15,308 nucleotides of DNA from DATKYV01 sp035528275 (GCA_035528275.1 DATKYV010000322.1:1-15308), one strand, 5' to 3'; positions 6,209-13,438 are shown, numbered from the stretch's first letter. Notes: generated by a model not told the origin, from the sequence alone. Numbers and translations are program-made.

Positions 6209-8332
6209 ATGGCCGATCCCGCCTCGCCTCCACGCTTGATTCGCTTTGGAGTCTTCGAAGTTGACGTGCGCACGGGAGAACTGCGCAAGCAGGGCCTGAA
6301 AGTACACCTGCAAGACCAACCCTACGAAATCTTGACGATGTTGCTGGAACGGCCGGGCGAACTAGTGTCCCGCGAAGAGTTGAGACAGAAGCTCTGGCCC
6401 GACGGGACCTTTGTGGACTTCGAGCACGGGCTCAACAAGGCCGTTAATAAGATCCGCGAGGCGCTGGGTGATTCGGCGGACAATCCGCGCTTCGTCGAAA
6501 CCCTGCCTCGGCGGGGGTATCGGTTCATCTATCCGGTGGATTCTGTAGCGCCGGTGTCCTCACCGGCGCTCGAGGCGGCGATGAGGACATCGCCGCTACA
6601 GCGGCATTTCGTCGCGCTCGCCGCTTGCGTCGTCGTGATCATGCTCGCGTTCGCCGCCTATTGGCTCATGCGCCCGCTGCCGCCGCCCAGGGTGACCAAC
6701 GCCGTCCGAATCGCCAGGCTGCACGGGGGGACCTGGTTCTGGCCCCTTCTAACCGACGGAGTACGGCTCTACTTCACTGATCATCTCGGCGATCGCTCGG
6801 TCACCATGCAAGTCCCTCTAGTGGGCGGAGAGGCCGTCCCCATCCCCACGCCGTTTCGATATGCGGGTGCGGTGGACATCTCCCTCAAGCGCGCCGAGCT
6901 TCTAGTGTGTGGTGGCGACAGTTGGGGGCTGGAAATGCCTCTATGGGTGATGCCCTTGGTGGGAGGTTCGCCGCGCCGCGTCGGAGACATCGTGGGTGGG
7001 GGGCCGTGGTCACCTGACGGACAGAGGATTCTCTATAGTAAGGGCTCTGACTTGTACTTGGCTAAGGATGACGGCACAGAATCACGCAAGCTCGCGTCGG
7101 CTCCGGGCACCATAAATTGGGCGGCGTGGTCGCCGGACGGAACCACTATCCGGTTCAGCGTGTATCCCAAGAGCGGCGGTGGGGAAAGCGTCCTATACGA
7201 GGTTTCAGCCGGTGGCACGGATCTTCGTCGCTTGCTCCCGGGATGGAGCAGACCGTCTGGAGTAGAGGTCTTTGGTATCTGGACTCCCGATGGAAAGTAC
7301 TTCATCTTCAGCGGATCACCGGATTTCACGCTTGTCCCTAGGTATGACCTCTGGGCGACCCGCGAGAAGGCGGGGCTTTTCCGGAAGCCCGACCGCACCC
7401 CGGTACGGTTGACCGCCGGCCCCATCGGCTACTTCTCTCCTCTCCTCAGCCCGGATGGGAAGAAGCTCTTTGCAATCGGGGGGCTGTCGCATGGCGAACT
7501 GGTGCGCTTTGAGGCAAAGGCGCAGCGGTTTGTCCCCTACCTTTCGGGAATCTCGGCTTCGGATGTGGACTTCTCCCGGGATGGGCAATGGGCTGCGTAT
7601 GTTGCATGGCCCGAGGGCACGCTTTGGCACAGCAAGGTGGATGGCAGCGAACGGCTTCAGCTTACATCCCCGCCACTAAGTGTCATCCTGCCGCGCTGGT
7701 CACCGGATGGGAAGCAAATCGCGTTCATGGGTCAAACACCCCGAAAGCCGTGGAAAATCCATTTGATTTCAGCGGCCGGTGGAGCCCCGCAGCAACTCAT
7801 TTTGGATGCGCGTGAGGAAGCCGATCCACAGTGGTCACCGGACGGGAATCAGTTGCTCTTCGGGCGCTGGCCAGCCAACCCTTCCGAACCAGTTGCCCTG
7901 CATCTGCTCGATCTGAAAGCCAGCCAAGTCTCGACTGTCCCCGGTTCCGAAGGCCTGCGCTCGCCTCGCTGGTCTTACGACGGGCGTTACGTGGCGGCGC
8001 TGGGAGATGGAGACCGTAAGTTGGTACTTTTCGATTTCAAGACCCATCGGCAGATCGAGCTGGCCAAATCGAAAGGAGGAATCGGCTTTCAGAACTGGTC
8101 GCGGGATGGAACGAGTATTTACTTTTGGAACGTTCCCACCGAGGGACAAGCTGGTATCTATCGAGTTCGTCTGAGTGACCGAAAGCTCGATCGCATCGTG
8201 AGCGATAAGGAACTCGGGCGCATCTTTGGAGCCTCCGGTGACTGGGTGGGTTTGGCTCCCGACGATTCCCCGCTGGTGATGCGCGACGTCACCCTTACCG
8301 AAATCTACGCCCTGGACTGGGAAGCGCCGTAA
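6209..8332 (+). CDS. Membrane one-component regulator: winged helix, TM, PD40 propeller
   Basis: A 707-residue protein. Residues 11-110 are an OmpR/CadC-type winged helix (Trans_reg_C): FGVFEVDVRTGELR opens the fold, LVSREELRQKLWPDG lies mid-domain, and FVETLPRRGYRFI closes it. A single hydrophobic span follows at about 134-154. The rest is a series of WD40-like (PD40/TolB) blades marked by W/F-S-P/R-D-G motifs, such as WSPDGQRILY, WSPDGTTIRF, WTPDGKYFIF, LSPDGKKLF, WSPDGKQIAF and WSPDGNQLLF; about nine are visible. The design places DNA binding in the cytoplasm and a propeller outside, as in ToxR/CadC-like sensors, and is strongly expanded in Acidobacteriota. The ligand and target genes are unknown. 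GGTGGAGGA upstream of ATG 6209 supports the start. It is divergent from the radical SAM gene, which may be one target. Confidence 0.88.
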   Translation: MADPASPPRLIRFGVFEVDVRTGELRKQGLKVHLQDQPYEILTMLLERPGELVSREELRQKLWPDGTFVDFEHGLNKAVNKIREALGDSADNPRFVETLPRRGYRFIYPVDSVAPVSSPALEAAMRTSPLQRHFVALAACVVVIMLAFAAYWLMRPLPPPRVTNAVRIARLHGGTWFWPLLTDGVRLYFTDHLGDRSVTMQVPLVGGEAVPIPTPFRYAGAVDISLKRAELLVCGGDSWGLEMPLWVMPLVGGSPRRVGDIVGGGPWSPDGQRILYSKGSDLYLAKDDGTESRKLASAPGTINWAAWSPDGTTIRFSVYPKSGGGESVLYEVSAGGTDLRRLLPGWSRPSGVEVFGIWTPDGKYFIFSGSPDFTLVPRYDLWATREKAGLFRKPDRTPVRLTAGPIGYFSPLLSPDGKKLFAIGGLSHGELVRFEAKAQRFVPYLSGISASDVDFSRDGQWAAYVAWPEGTLWHSKVDGSERLQLTSPPLSVILPRWSPDGKQIAFMGQTPRKPWKIHLISAAGGAPQQLILDAREEADPQWSPDGNQLLFGRWPANPSEPVALHLLDLKASQVSTVPGSEGLRSPRWSYDGRYVAALGDGDRKLVLFDFKTHRQIELAKSKGGIGFQNWSRDGTSIYFWNVPTEGQAGIYRVRLSDRKLDRIVSDKELGRIFGASGDWVGLAPDDSPLVMRDVTLTEIYALDWEAP

Positions 8333-8694
8333 GAGCACGTGTGAGGTTTGAGGTGCCAGGAAAGCCGAGTCCATCCGTGACTCCCTCCGCCCCGCGCTTC
8401 CAAGACCTCCTGCGCCGGATGAAGTTCCCGGAGTAGAGGCGGCTTCACGCCGCCACATCGCTTGGCGGGATAAACCCGCCGCTACTTTCCGCCGGTGCGC
8501 CCCCGGCGTGCCGGTGGCACCCACGATGCCGGCCCCCCGGCTTTGCCGGGGCCGGTTCCGGCCGGCGCTACACCGCATGAATTTCCCCGATTAGAGCAAG
8601 CCAGCCAGAAGAAGTGGCAAGGCGGCAGTTGAGTCGGAAAGAATCACCGGCAAGCAAGCGGCATGGCCAGAACCCACGGCAGGTGGCATCCGAG
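8333..8694. other. Spacer before the biotin ligase operon, mostly hairpin repeat
   Basis: Between the PD40 regulator and the biotin ligase lie over 350 bases without a credible gene. Half is the modular hairpin repeat at 8415-8596, which could also end transcription of the upstream gene. The remainder (8333-8414, 8597-8694) shows nothing recognisable except the start of the TGGCA dyad near 8684. Confidence 0.55.
8415..8596. repeat. Modular hairpin repeat, copy 1, with direct-repeat borders
   Basis: The unit is bordered by 24-bp direct repeats (8415-8438 and 8573-8596) that match at 20 of 24 positions, each beginning CCG-G/C-ATGAA and ending TAGAG. Between them are stacked stem-loops: GGCGGC-TTCAC-GCCGCC (8438-8454), GGCGGG-ATAAA-CCCGCC (8464-8480), an imperfect one at about 8495-8520, and a GGCCCC/GGGGCC one at 8531-8553. 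The right end, CGCTACACCGCATGAATTT (8566-8584), recurs exactly at 13038-13056. It resembles a non-autonomous REP-like element. Confidence 0.72.
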
Positions 8695-8723
8695 TTGCCA
8701 TTTGGACTTGAACCGGGTAGAGT
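8684..8723 (+). promoter_or_regulatory. Promoter of the biotin ligase / decarboxylase operon with dyad
   Basis: TTGCCA (8695-8700, 5/6 to TTGACA), a 17-base spacer and TAGAGT (8718-8723, 4/6 to TATAAT) form a good sigma-70-type promoter. Transcription would start near 8730, which excludes a GTG at 8724 as the ligase start and supports ATG 8757. An inverted repeat TGGCA (8684-8688) and TGCCA (8696-8700) overlaps the -35 box and could be a repressor site. Confidence 0.55.
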
Positions 8724-8756
8724 GTGGAATTAGCTGGGACCCGGGTTCGAAGAGCA

Positions 8757-9704
8757 ATGATAGTGTACACGGACGCTATCGGCTTTGCTGACCGGGTCAT
8801 CTCCCCGGCAAGGAAGCCTTGGGCTCCACCCACCGACCACGGCACCGGAGTTCATCGGCTGTGTGAAAGCCTCTACCAAGGTCAATGCTTTCACCAATCC
8901 AGCCTGGAATCAGATCTTCTCTGGAAGTACCTGTTTCTCGTCGAGTACGCCCCGCGCTCCCATTATGACCTACTGATCGAATTGGCCCGCGCCGGCAACA
9001 CAGTTCCTGACGGGGTCCTTTGCCTGGCGGGAAGTAGCGACAAGTTTCACGGGTTCAAAGGCCGCCTCTGGTCTGCTTGTCCCGGCAACATTCATCTCTC
9101 GGCTCATCTGACGCCGGCCAGACCCATCGCCCAACACGGGGTGGGCTTCACCATTCTGGCGGCCGTTTCCGTCGTCGACGCGATTGATTCCATTCCCGGC
9201 CTGAACGCCCGGGCGGGCATCAGATGGGTGAATGACATCCTGATCGAGGGGTCCAAAGTCTGCGGAGTCGTGGCCTACACCCAGACCGTGAACGGCACGG
9301 TCAGCGCCGCAATCATCGGCATCGGGCTGAATGTGGAGACGAAACCTTCCGTCGCGCCAACTCCTTTTGTGCCGCGAGTTGCCGCACTGCGTGATTTTGC
9401 CTCCATTCCAAGCGCCATCACCCAAGGCCTCGCTTTCGATAAGCTCATTCGAGCCCTGGACAGAAATTACAGGTTATTGCTGGAGGGCAAGAATGGCATT
9501 CTACTCGATCGTTATTGTGAGCGCTCCCTGATTCTCGGTCGCCAAGTCACTGTTTACTCGGATGAATCGGGCTCCCAGTCCGAGATCGTTGCCAGGGGGC
9601 GGGTATGTGGCATCGGTGAGAATCTGGAACTCTTCCTGAAGGGCGCCAGCAAGCCGGTCTGGAGGGGAAGATTGATCCTCGAAGATGAAGAAGGGGACAA
9701 GTAG
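8757..9704 (+). CDS. Biotin--protein ligase, stand-alone, operon-linked
   Basis: A 315-residue protein. The BPL/LplA/LipB catalytic core is marked by IRWVNDILIEGSKVCGVV (155-172), equivalent to the KWPND and downstream Lys of BirA, and by IGIGLNV (187-193). The C-terminal SH3-like domain (about 259-308) is present. The reaction joins biotin and ATP to biotinyl-AMP, then transfers biotin to the carrier lysine. Two features are unusual: the N-terminal 90 residues are not a recognisable BirA repressor HTH, and the Gly/Arg-rich biotinyl-AMP loop is replaced by SSDKFHGFKGRLW (93-105). The gene lies 52 bases upstream of the decarboxylase gamma subunit on the same strand, so its client is most likely the biotinyl domain of the alpha subunit. 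ATG 8757 is chosen because the promoter sits over an upstream GTG. Confidence 0.85.
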   Translation: MIVYTDAIGFADRVISPARKPWAPPTDHGTGVHRLCESLYQGQCFHQSSLESDLLWKYLFLVEYAPRSHYDLLIELARAGNTVPDGVLCLAGSSDKFHGFKGRLWSACPGNIHLSAHLTPARPIAQHGVGFTILAAVSVVDAIDSIPGLNARAGIRWVNDILIEGSKVCGVVAYTQTVNGTVSAAIIGIGLNVETKPSVAPTPFVPRVAALRDFASIPSAITQGLAFDKLIRALDRNYRLLLEGKNGILLDRYCERSLILGRQVTVYSDESGSQSEIVARGRVCGIGENLELFLKGASKPVWRGRLILEDEEGDK

Positions 9705-9743
9705 TCGATGCCAAGCACCATTGCGGCAACCTTCGTGCTCAGG

Positions 9744-9754
9744 TAAGGAGGTGA
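9744..9754 (+). promoter_or_regulatory. Strong ribosome binding site for the gamma subunit
   Basis: TAAGGAGGTGA is nearly complementary to the 16S anti-Shine-Dalgarno and lies two bases before ATG 9757. It sets the start of the small subunit against an in-frame ATG at 9685 that would lie inside the ligase gene. Confidence 0.7.
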
Positions 9755-9756
9755 CC

Positions 9757-9969
9757 ATGGAACAGCCTAGTTTGTTGATGGTCTGCATCGCTTCCTTTGT
9801 GGCCGTATTTATAGTGCTGGCGTTTCTGGCGGCAACGATGCGGGTCTTGATGCGCGTGTTTCCGGACAAGGGGGCGGGAGTCGATGCCGCCACTCTCGCC
9901 GCCATCACATCCGCGGCCTCCACGGCCTACCCCGGGACCACGGTTACGGACATCCAGGAGACAAAATGA
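9757..9969 (+). CDS. oadG: Na+-pumping decarboxylase gamma (small membrane) subunit
   Basis: A 70-residue protein with one N-terminal membrane span (about 5-27, VCIASFVAVFIVLAFLAA) followed by a short Ala/Thr-rich tail containing DAATLAAITSAAS. This matches the OadG family in size, topology and position. In known pumps the gamma subunit holds the alpha subunit to the membrane beta subunit and assists assembly; the Zn-binding His-rich tail of Klebsiella OadG is absent here. Its stop codon overlaps the alpha start in ATGA (9966-9969), indicating translational coupling. The start is fixed by the strong ribosome binding site just upstream. The symbol is given by family and gene order; the substrate of the complex is not proven. 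Confidence 0.78.
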   Translation: MEQPSLLMVCIASFVAVFIVLAFLAATMRVLMRVFPDKGAGVDAATLAAITSAASTAYPGTTVTDIQETK

Positions 9970-11813
9970 TCTTCGCTGCGAGCCCCACGAAGATTCGAGT
10001 GATGTTCACCCCATTTCGCGACGGGCTGCAGAGCATTTTCGGCGGGAGAGTCCGTCTGAACAACTTCCTTCCGGCAGTGAAGGCCTCCGTGGATATCGGG
10101 ATTCGACACATTGAGTTTGGAGGTGGCGCGCGCTACCAGGCCCCGTACTTCTATCTCGGCGAGGACCCTTTCGAGGACATGAGGAAGATACGGGAGGCCG
10201 TGGGGCCGGACGTTGATTTGCAGATCCTCACCCGTTCCGTCTCCGGAGTCACGCTGACCGAGCAGTCGATCGAGGGGCTCCGACTCCAGGCCAAACTGAT
10301 GAGGGCAGCCGGCACCACGTGGGACCGTAACTTTGATTTCATGAATGACGTCCGAAACCTGGTCAACACCGGGAAGCCCATTGTCGAGGCGGGCATGCAC
10401 CATCAGGCGTGCATTGCCCTGATGGGATTGCCGTTCCATTCCGACACGGTCCACACCCCCGAGTTCTACATCAACATTGGGAAAAGACTGCTGGAGAGCG
10501 ACGTCCGCATCGACAGCATCTGTCTGAAAGACGCCAGTGGCACCACCGACCCGCGCACCGTCTACGAGACGGCGATGGGCATGAAGAAGATCATGCCGCC
10601 GGAGATGCGGCTTTGGATGCACACCCACGACACCGCCAGCACCGCTGTGGCGTGTTACATGGCCGGAATTGCCGGTGGTGTGGACGGCGTCGACCTTTCC
10701 GTCCGACCGCTGGCGAGCGGCACGGTCCAGCCGGACGCCCGCTCGCTGGCGCACGCCCTGAAGGGTACCGGGTATTCGTTGGACATCGATGTCGGCAAGC
10801 TGAACAAAATTGAGAACATGCTCAATGAGCTGTTGGAGGACTACGAGGTCAATCCCGTCACCACCACGGCCGATGCGCGCGTGCTCGGGTTCCCCATGCC
10901 GGGCGGAGCGATTGGGCCGAACGTCCACATGATGGCCAAAGCAGGCATCCTCGACAAGTACAGCGAGGTCTTGGCCGAGTTTCCTGTCGTCGTGGAGGCG
11001 GGCGGAGCCTGGACCAGCGTCACTCCGGGGAGCCAGCAGTACTGGCTTCAATCGTTCAACAACGTCCTTCACGGCCGTTGGGAAAAGATCGATCCCGGTT
11101 ACGGCCGGGCCGTGCTGGGCTACTTCGGGAAAACTCCCATGCCCCCCGATCCGGAGGTGGTCAGGATCGCCTCCGAGCAGCTGAAATTGCCGGTTTTTGA
11201 CGGCGATCCACTCGACGCGGCTCCCTACAACATCGAGCCGGCGCGCAGGGCGCTCGAGGAAAGAGGCCTCCCCGTTACTGACGAGAATATTTTCCTGGTT
11301 CTTTCAGCCATGGTCCCAGGCAAGAAGATGGATGCCAACGAGGGCATTCGGTTGCTGACCGGGAATTTCAAGATCGATGTTCCTCTCAAGACAAAGGAAG
11401 AGCCGAAAGTGAAATCCGCTGCGGTTCCAGTTGCCGCCGCTGGTCCTGCCCCGGCGGCCGCCGGACCCTTCACCTCGCGTTGCACGGTTGAGGAGAACGG
11501 CAGCAAGCGGACATTCATCGTCACGTTGGAGCCTCTCACGGCGGCACGCGCCTCAGCGGCTTCCCCAGGCGGTGGTGCCGCGCCCACCACCATGGGCACT
11601 CCGTTGTACTCCAGGTTTGCGGGGTTGGTGGAAGTCGTGGACGTGATGGTGAAAGTGGGAGACACCGTCAGGCAGGGAAGCGTGGTGGCGGCCGTGGAAG
11701 CCATGAAGGCAAGAAACGACCTCAAAGCTCCCTGCGCCGGAACGGTCACGGCCATCAACGTCAAAATCGGCGACGAGATCGATTCCTCCAAACCCATCAT
11801 GATTATTTCCTGA
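9966..11813 (+). CDS. Biotin-dependent carboxyltransferase/decarboxylase alpha subunit (OadA-like)
   Basis: A 615-residue protein. The HMGL-like TIM barrel spans about 10-290. Metal ligands are readable: D19 (FRDG), K188 (SICLKDASG) and H219/H221 (MHTHD); the K-to-H spacing of 31 equals that of transcarboxylase 5S (K184/H215/H217). A PYC_OADA-like domain follows (about 290-475), with MPGGAIGPN and WTSVTPGSQ. An Ala/Pro-rich linker (about 482-545) leads to a biotinyl domain (about 547-615) with biotin Lys K581 in EAMKAR, 34 residues from the end. The usual RGQN/RGAN pocket segment reads RSVS (90-93), and EAMKM reads EAMKA. It should move carboxyl from a 2-oxoacid to biotin; oxaloacetate is the family default but not proven. 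The 4-bp overlap with gamma implies coupling. Confidence 0.85.
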   Translation: MIFAASPTKIRVMFTPFRDGLQSIFGGRVRLNNFLPAVKASVDIGIRHIEFGGGARYQAPYFYLGEDPFEDMRKIREAVGPDVDLQILTRSVSGVTLTEQSIEGLRLQAKLMRAAGTTWDRNFDFMNDVRNLVNTGKPIVEAGMHHQACIALMGLPFHSDTVHTPEFYINIGKRLLESDVRIDSICLKDASGTTDPRTVYETAMGMKKIMPPEMRLWMHTHDTASTAVACYMAGIAGGVDGVDLSVRPLASGTVQPDARSLAHALKGTGYSLDIDVGKLNKIENMLNELLEDYEVNPVTTTADARVLGFPMPGGAIGPNVHMMAKAGILDKYSEVLAEFPVVVEAGGAWTSVTPGSQQYWLQSFNNVLHGRWEKIDPGYGRAVLGYFGKTPMPPDPEVVRIASEQLKLPVFDGDPLDAAPYNIEPARRALEERGLPVTDENIFLVLSAMVPGKKMDANEGIRLLTGNFKIDVPLKTKEEPKVKSAAVPVAAAGPAPAAAGPFTSRCTVEENGSKRTFIVTLEPLTAARASAASPGGGAAPTTMGTPLYSRFAGLVEVVDVMVKVGDTVRQGSVVAAVEAMKARNDLKAPCAGTVTAINVKIGDEIDSSKPIMIIS

Positions 11814-11825
11814 AAGGCCGGAGCG

Positions 11826-12950
11826 ATGGACACGGTCTTGAAGCTTCTGCAACAATCGGGATTCGCGCACCTGAGCCTCAGCAACGTTGCCATGTTCGTA
11901 GTGGCCGGAGTCCTGATCTACCTGGCCATCGCCAAGCAATATGAGCCCCTGTTGCTGATCCCCATCGGTTTCGGCGCCCTTCTGGCGAATCTGCCCTTGG
12001 CCGAAATGGGTTCTTACGGCCAGGGGATCATGAGCTTGATTTACCAAAGCGGCATCAAAACCGAGTTGCTCCCTCCGATCATCTTCCTGGGAGTGGGAGT
12101 GCTCACCGACTTTCGCCCGCTGCTGGGCCGACCGCTCACTTTTCTCCTGGGAGCGGCGGCCCAGTTGGGAATCTTCGTTGCCGCCATCTGCGCGGGGACC
12201 TTTCTGGGTTTCAGCGCCAAAGAGGCGGCTTCCATCGGAATCATCGGCGGCGCGGACGGGCCGACGACCATCTTTTTGACCGCGCAGCTCGCCCCGCATC
12301 TGCTGGGGCCCGTGGCGGTCGCCGCTTATAGCTACATGTCGCTGGTGCCCATCATTCAGCCGCCCATCCTGCGGCTTCTCACCACGCAGCGCGAGCGGGA
12401 GATCGACATGCCCCAGGCCATCCCCGTCTCGAAGACGGCGGTGGTCTTGTTTCCCATCGTCACAGGCACGGTCGCCTCACTGGCCATCCCTTCGAGCGCT
12501 CCACTGATCGGCATGCTGATGTTTGGCAACCTGCTCCGCGAGTGCGGGGTCACGGAGAGGCTGCGGAAGACCGCCGGTAGCGCGCTCATCGATATCGTGA
12601 CCATCTTTCTCGGTCTCGCGGTGGGCGCTACCATGGACGCCGAGCACTTTGTTGCCTACCGCACGCTGTTGATTCTCCTCCTCGGGGCGGTGGCGTTCTC
12701 CTTCAGCACTGCGGGCGGAATCGTTTTTGCCAAGATCCTCAATCTGTTCCTCAAGATGCAAATCAATCCCTGCATCGGAGCCGCGGGCGTCTCCGCGGTG
12801 CCCATGTCCGCCCGGGTGGTTCAGCAATTCGTTTCCGACTCCACGGACGGCAGGGTCAACCCGTTGATGCCCGCCATGGGTCCCAACGTGGCGGGAGTCA
12901 TCGGCTCCGCCGCAGCCGCCGGAGTGTTCTTGACCCTGCTGGGAGCATGA
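11826..12950 (+). CDS. oadB: Na+-translocating decarboxylase beta subunit
   Basis: A 374-residue integral membrane protein of the OadB/MmdB/GcdB family. GGADGPTTIF (141-150) is the family signature with D144. The six residues shown to matter in Klebsiella OadB (D203, Y229, N373, G377, S382, R389) are all found at a constant offset of 59: D144, Y170, N314, G318, S323 and R330. Such conservation predicts a working pump that decarboxylates carboxybiotin and moves Na+ outward. About nine or more hydrophobic segments are visible, including the re-entrant-like NPCIGAAGVSAVPMSARV (314-331). The protein is shorter at the N-terminus than Klebsiella OadB, as in many homologues. It follows alpha by 12 bases. 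Downstream lies a hairpin repeat that may act as the operon end. Confidence 0.92.
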   Translation: MDTVLKLLQQSGFAHLSLSNVAMFVVAGVLIYLAIAKQYEPLLLIPIGFGALLANLPLAEMGSYGQGIMSLIYQSGIKTELLPPIIFLGVGVLTDFRPLLGRPLTFLLGAAAQLGIFVAAICAGTFLGFSAKEAASIGIIGGADGPTTIFLTAQLAPHLLGPVAVAAYSYMSLVPIIQPPILRLLTTQREREIDMPQAIPVSKTAVVLFPIVTGTVASLAIPSSAPLIGMLMFGNLLRECGVTERLRKTAGSALIDIVTIFLGLAVGATMDAEHFVAYRTLLILLLGAVAFSFSTAGGIVFAKILNLFLKMQINPCIGAAGVSAVPMSARVVQQFVSDSTDGRVNPLMPAMGPNVAGVIGSAAAAGVFLTLLGA

Positions 12951-12970
12951 TTCCCAAAAGTCCTCCCGCG

Positions 12971-13062
12971 CCGGATGAAACTCACGCTGTGGCGCCCACC
13001 TTCAGGTGGGCATCCACAATGCCAGCCTAAAGGCCGACGCTACACCGCATGAATTTTCCGGA
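12971..13062. repeat. Modular hairpin repeat, copy 2
   Basis: Bordered by CCGGATGAA (12971-12979) and CCGCATGAATTTT (13045-13057), like copy 1 but with different hairpins inside: GCCCACC-TTCA-GGTGGGC (12994-13011) enclosed by TGTGG/CCACA (12988-12992, 13014-13018), and GCCT/AGGC (13025-13034). Nineteen bases at its right end are identical to copy 1. It starts about 20 bases after the beta subunit gene. Confidence 0.7.
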
Positions 13063-13077
13063 CTGACGTTCTGGTAG

Positions 13078-13134
13078 GGGAGCACCCTTGCGGTGCTCCC
13101 GGTTTGTCTTTGCGCGAGGGGCGCAAGGCCCCTC
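13078..13134. repeat. Two perfect GC-rich hairpins at the pseudogene border
   Basis: GGGAGCACC-CTTGC-GGTGCTCCC (13078-13100) has a 9-bp stem, and GAGGGGC-GCAAG-GCCCCTC (13116-13134) a 7-bp stem; both have five-base loops. They directly follow repeat copy 2 and occupy the place where the 5' part of the adjacent regulator gene should be. Confidence 0.62.
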
Positions 13135-13146
13135 CCCTGCCGGTGC

Positions 13147-13438
13147 CGACCCGGGCGTCATCCAGACCATTCCCAAGCGCGGCTATCGGCTGATTACGTC
13201 CGTCAACTGGCTGGATTCCTCCCGACAAGCCACGGCCGAAGGAAAAGGGATCAGAGCCGCGGGCGCGGAGGCGATTTCGGCAAGACTGCCGGCGCAGCCT
13301 CGGCGCAGCGTGTTGCCGGTCTGGGCGCAGGGAGCGGCATTCTTCTTGATCGCCGGCGCCGTAACCTTCTGGTTGTTTCAACGGACTGCCCCCAGGGACG
13401 AGGCGCACCACCACCCCCTCATCCGGCACCGTGGGTGA
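13147..13438 (+). pseudogene. Truncated winged-helix regulator (CadC-like) remnant
   Basis: In frame to a TGA at 13436-13438, the sequence encodes DPGVIQTIPKRGYRLI, which matches the last hairpin of a Trans_reg_C winged helix (compare FVETLPRRGYRFI in the regulator at 6209-8332). A polar linker and one membrane span (VLPVWAQGAAFFLIAGAVTFWLF) follow. The first 70-80 residues of the DNA-binding domain are missing and replaced upstream by hairpin repeats; the propeller expected after the membrane span is also missing. An ATG at 13088 inside a hairpin could open the frame, but the result would be a headless protein. It is most simply a decayed relative of the PD40 regulator, cut at both ends. Confidence 0.7.

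Noticed and set aside
8438..8553. Series of hairpins considered as a CRISPR-like array
   Set aside because: Stems differ in sequence, there are no regularly spaced identical repeats with unique spacers, and no cas gene is present.
9927..11072. Long open frame of 381 codons on the minus strand
   Set aside because: It lies fully antisense to the alpha and gamma subunit genes, whose domain content is clear; it has no domain character and reflects high-GC codon bias.
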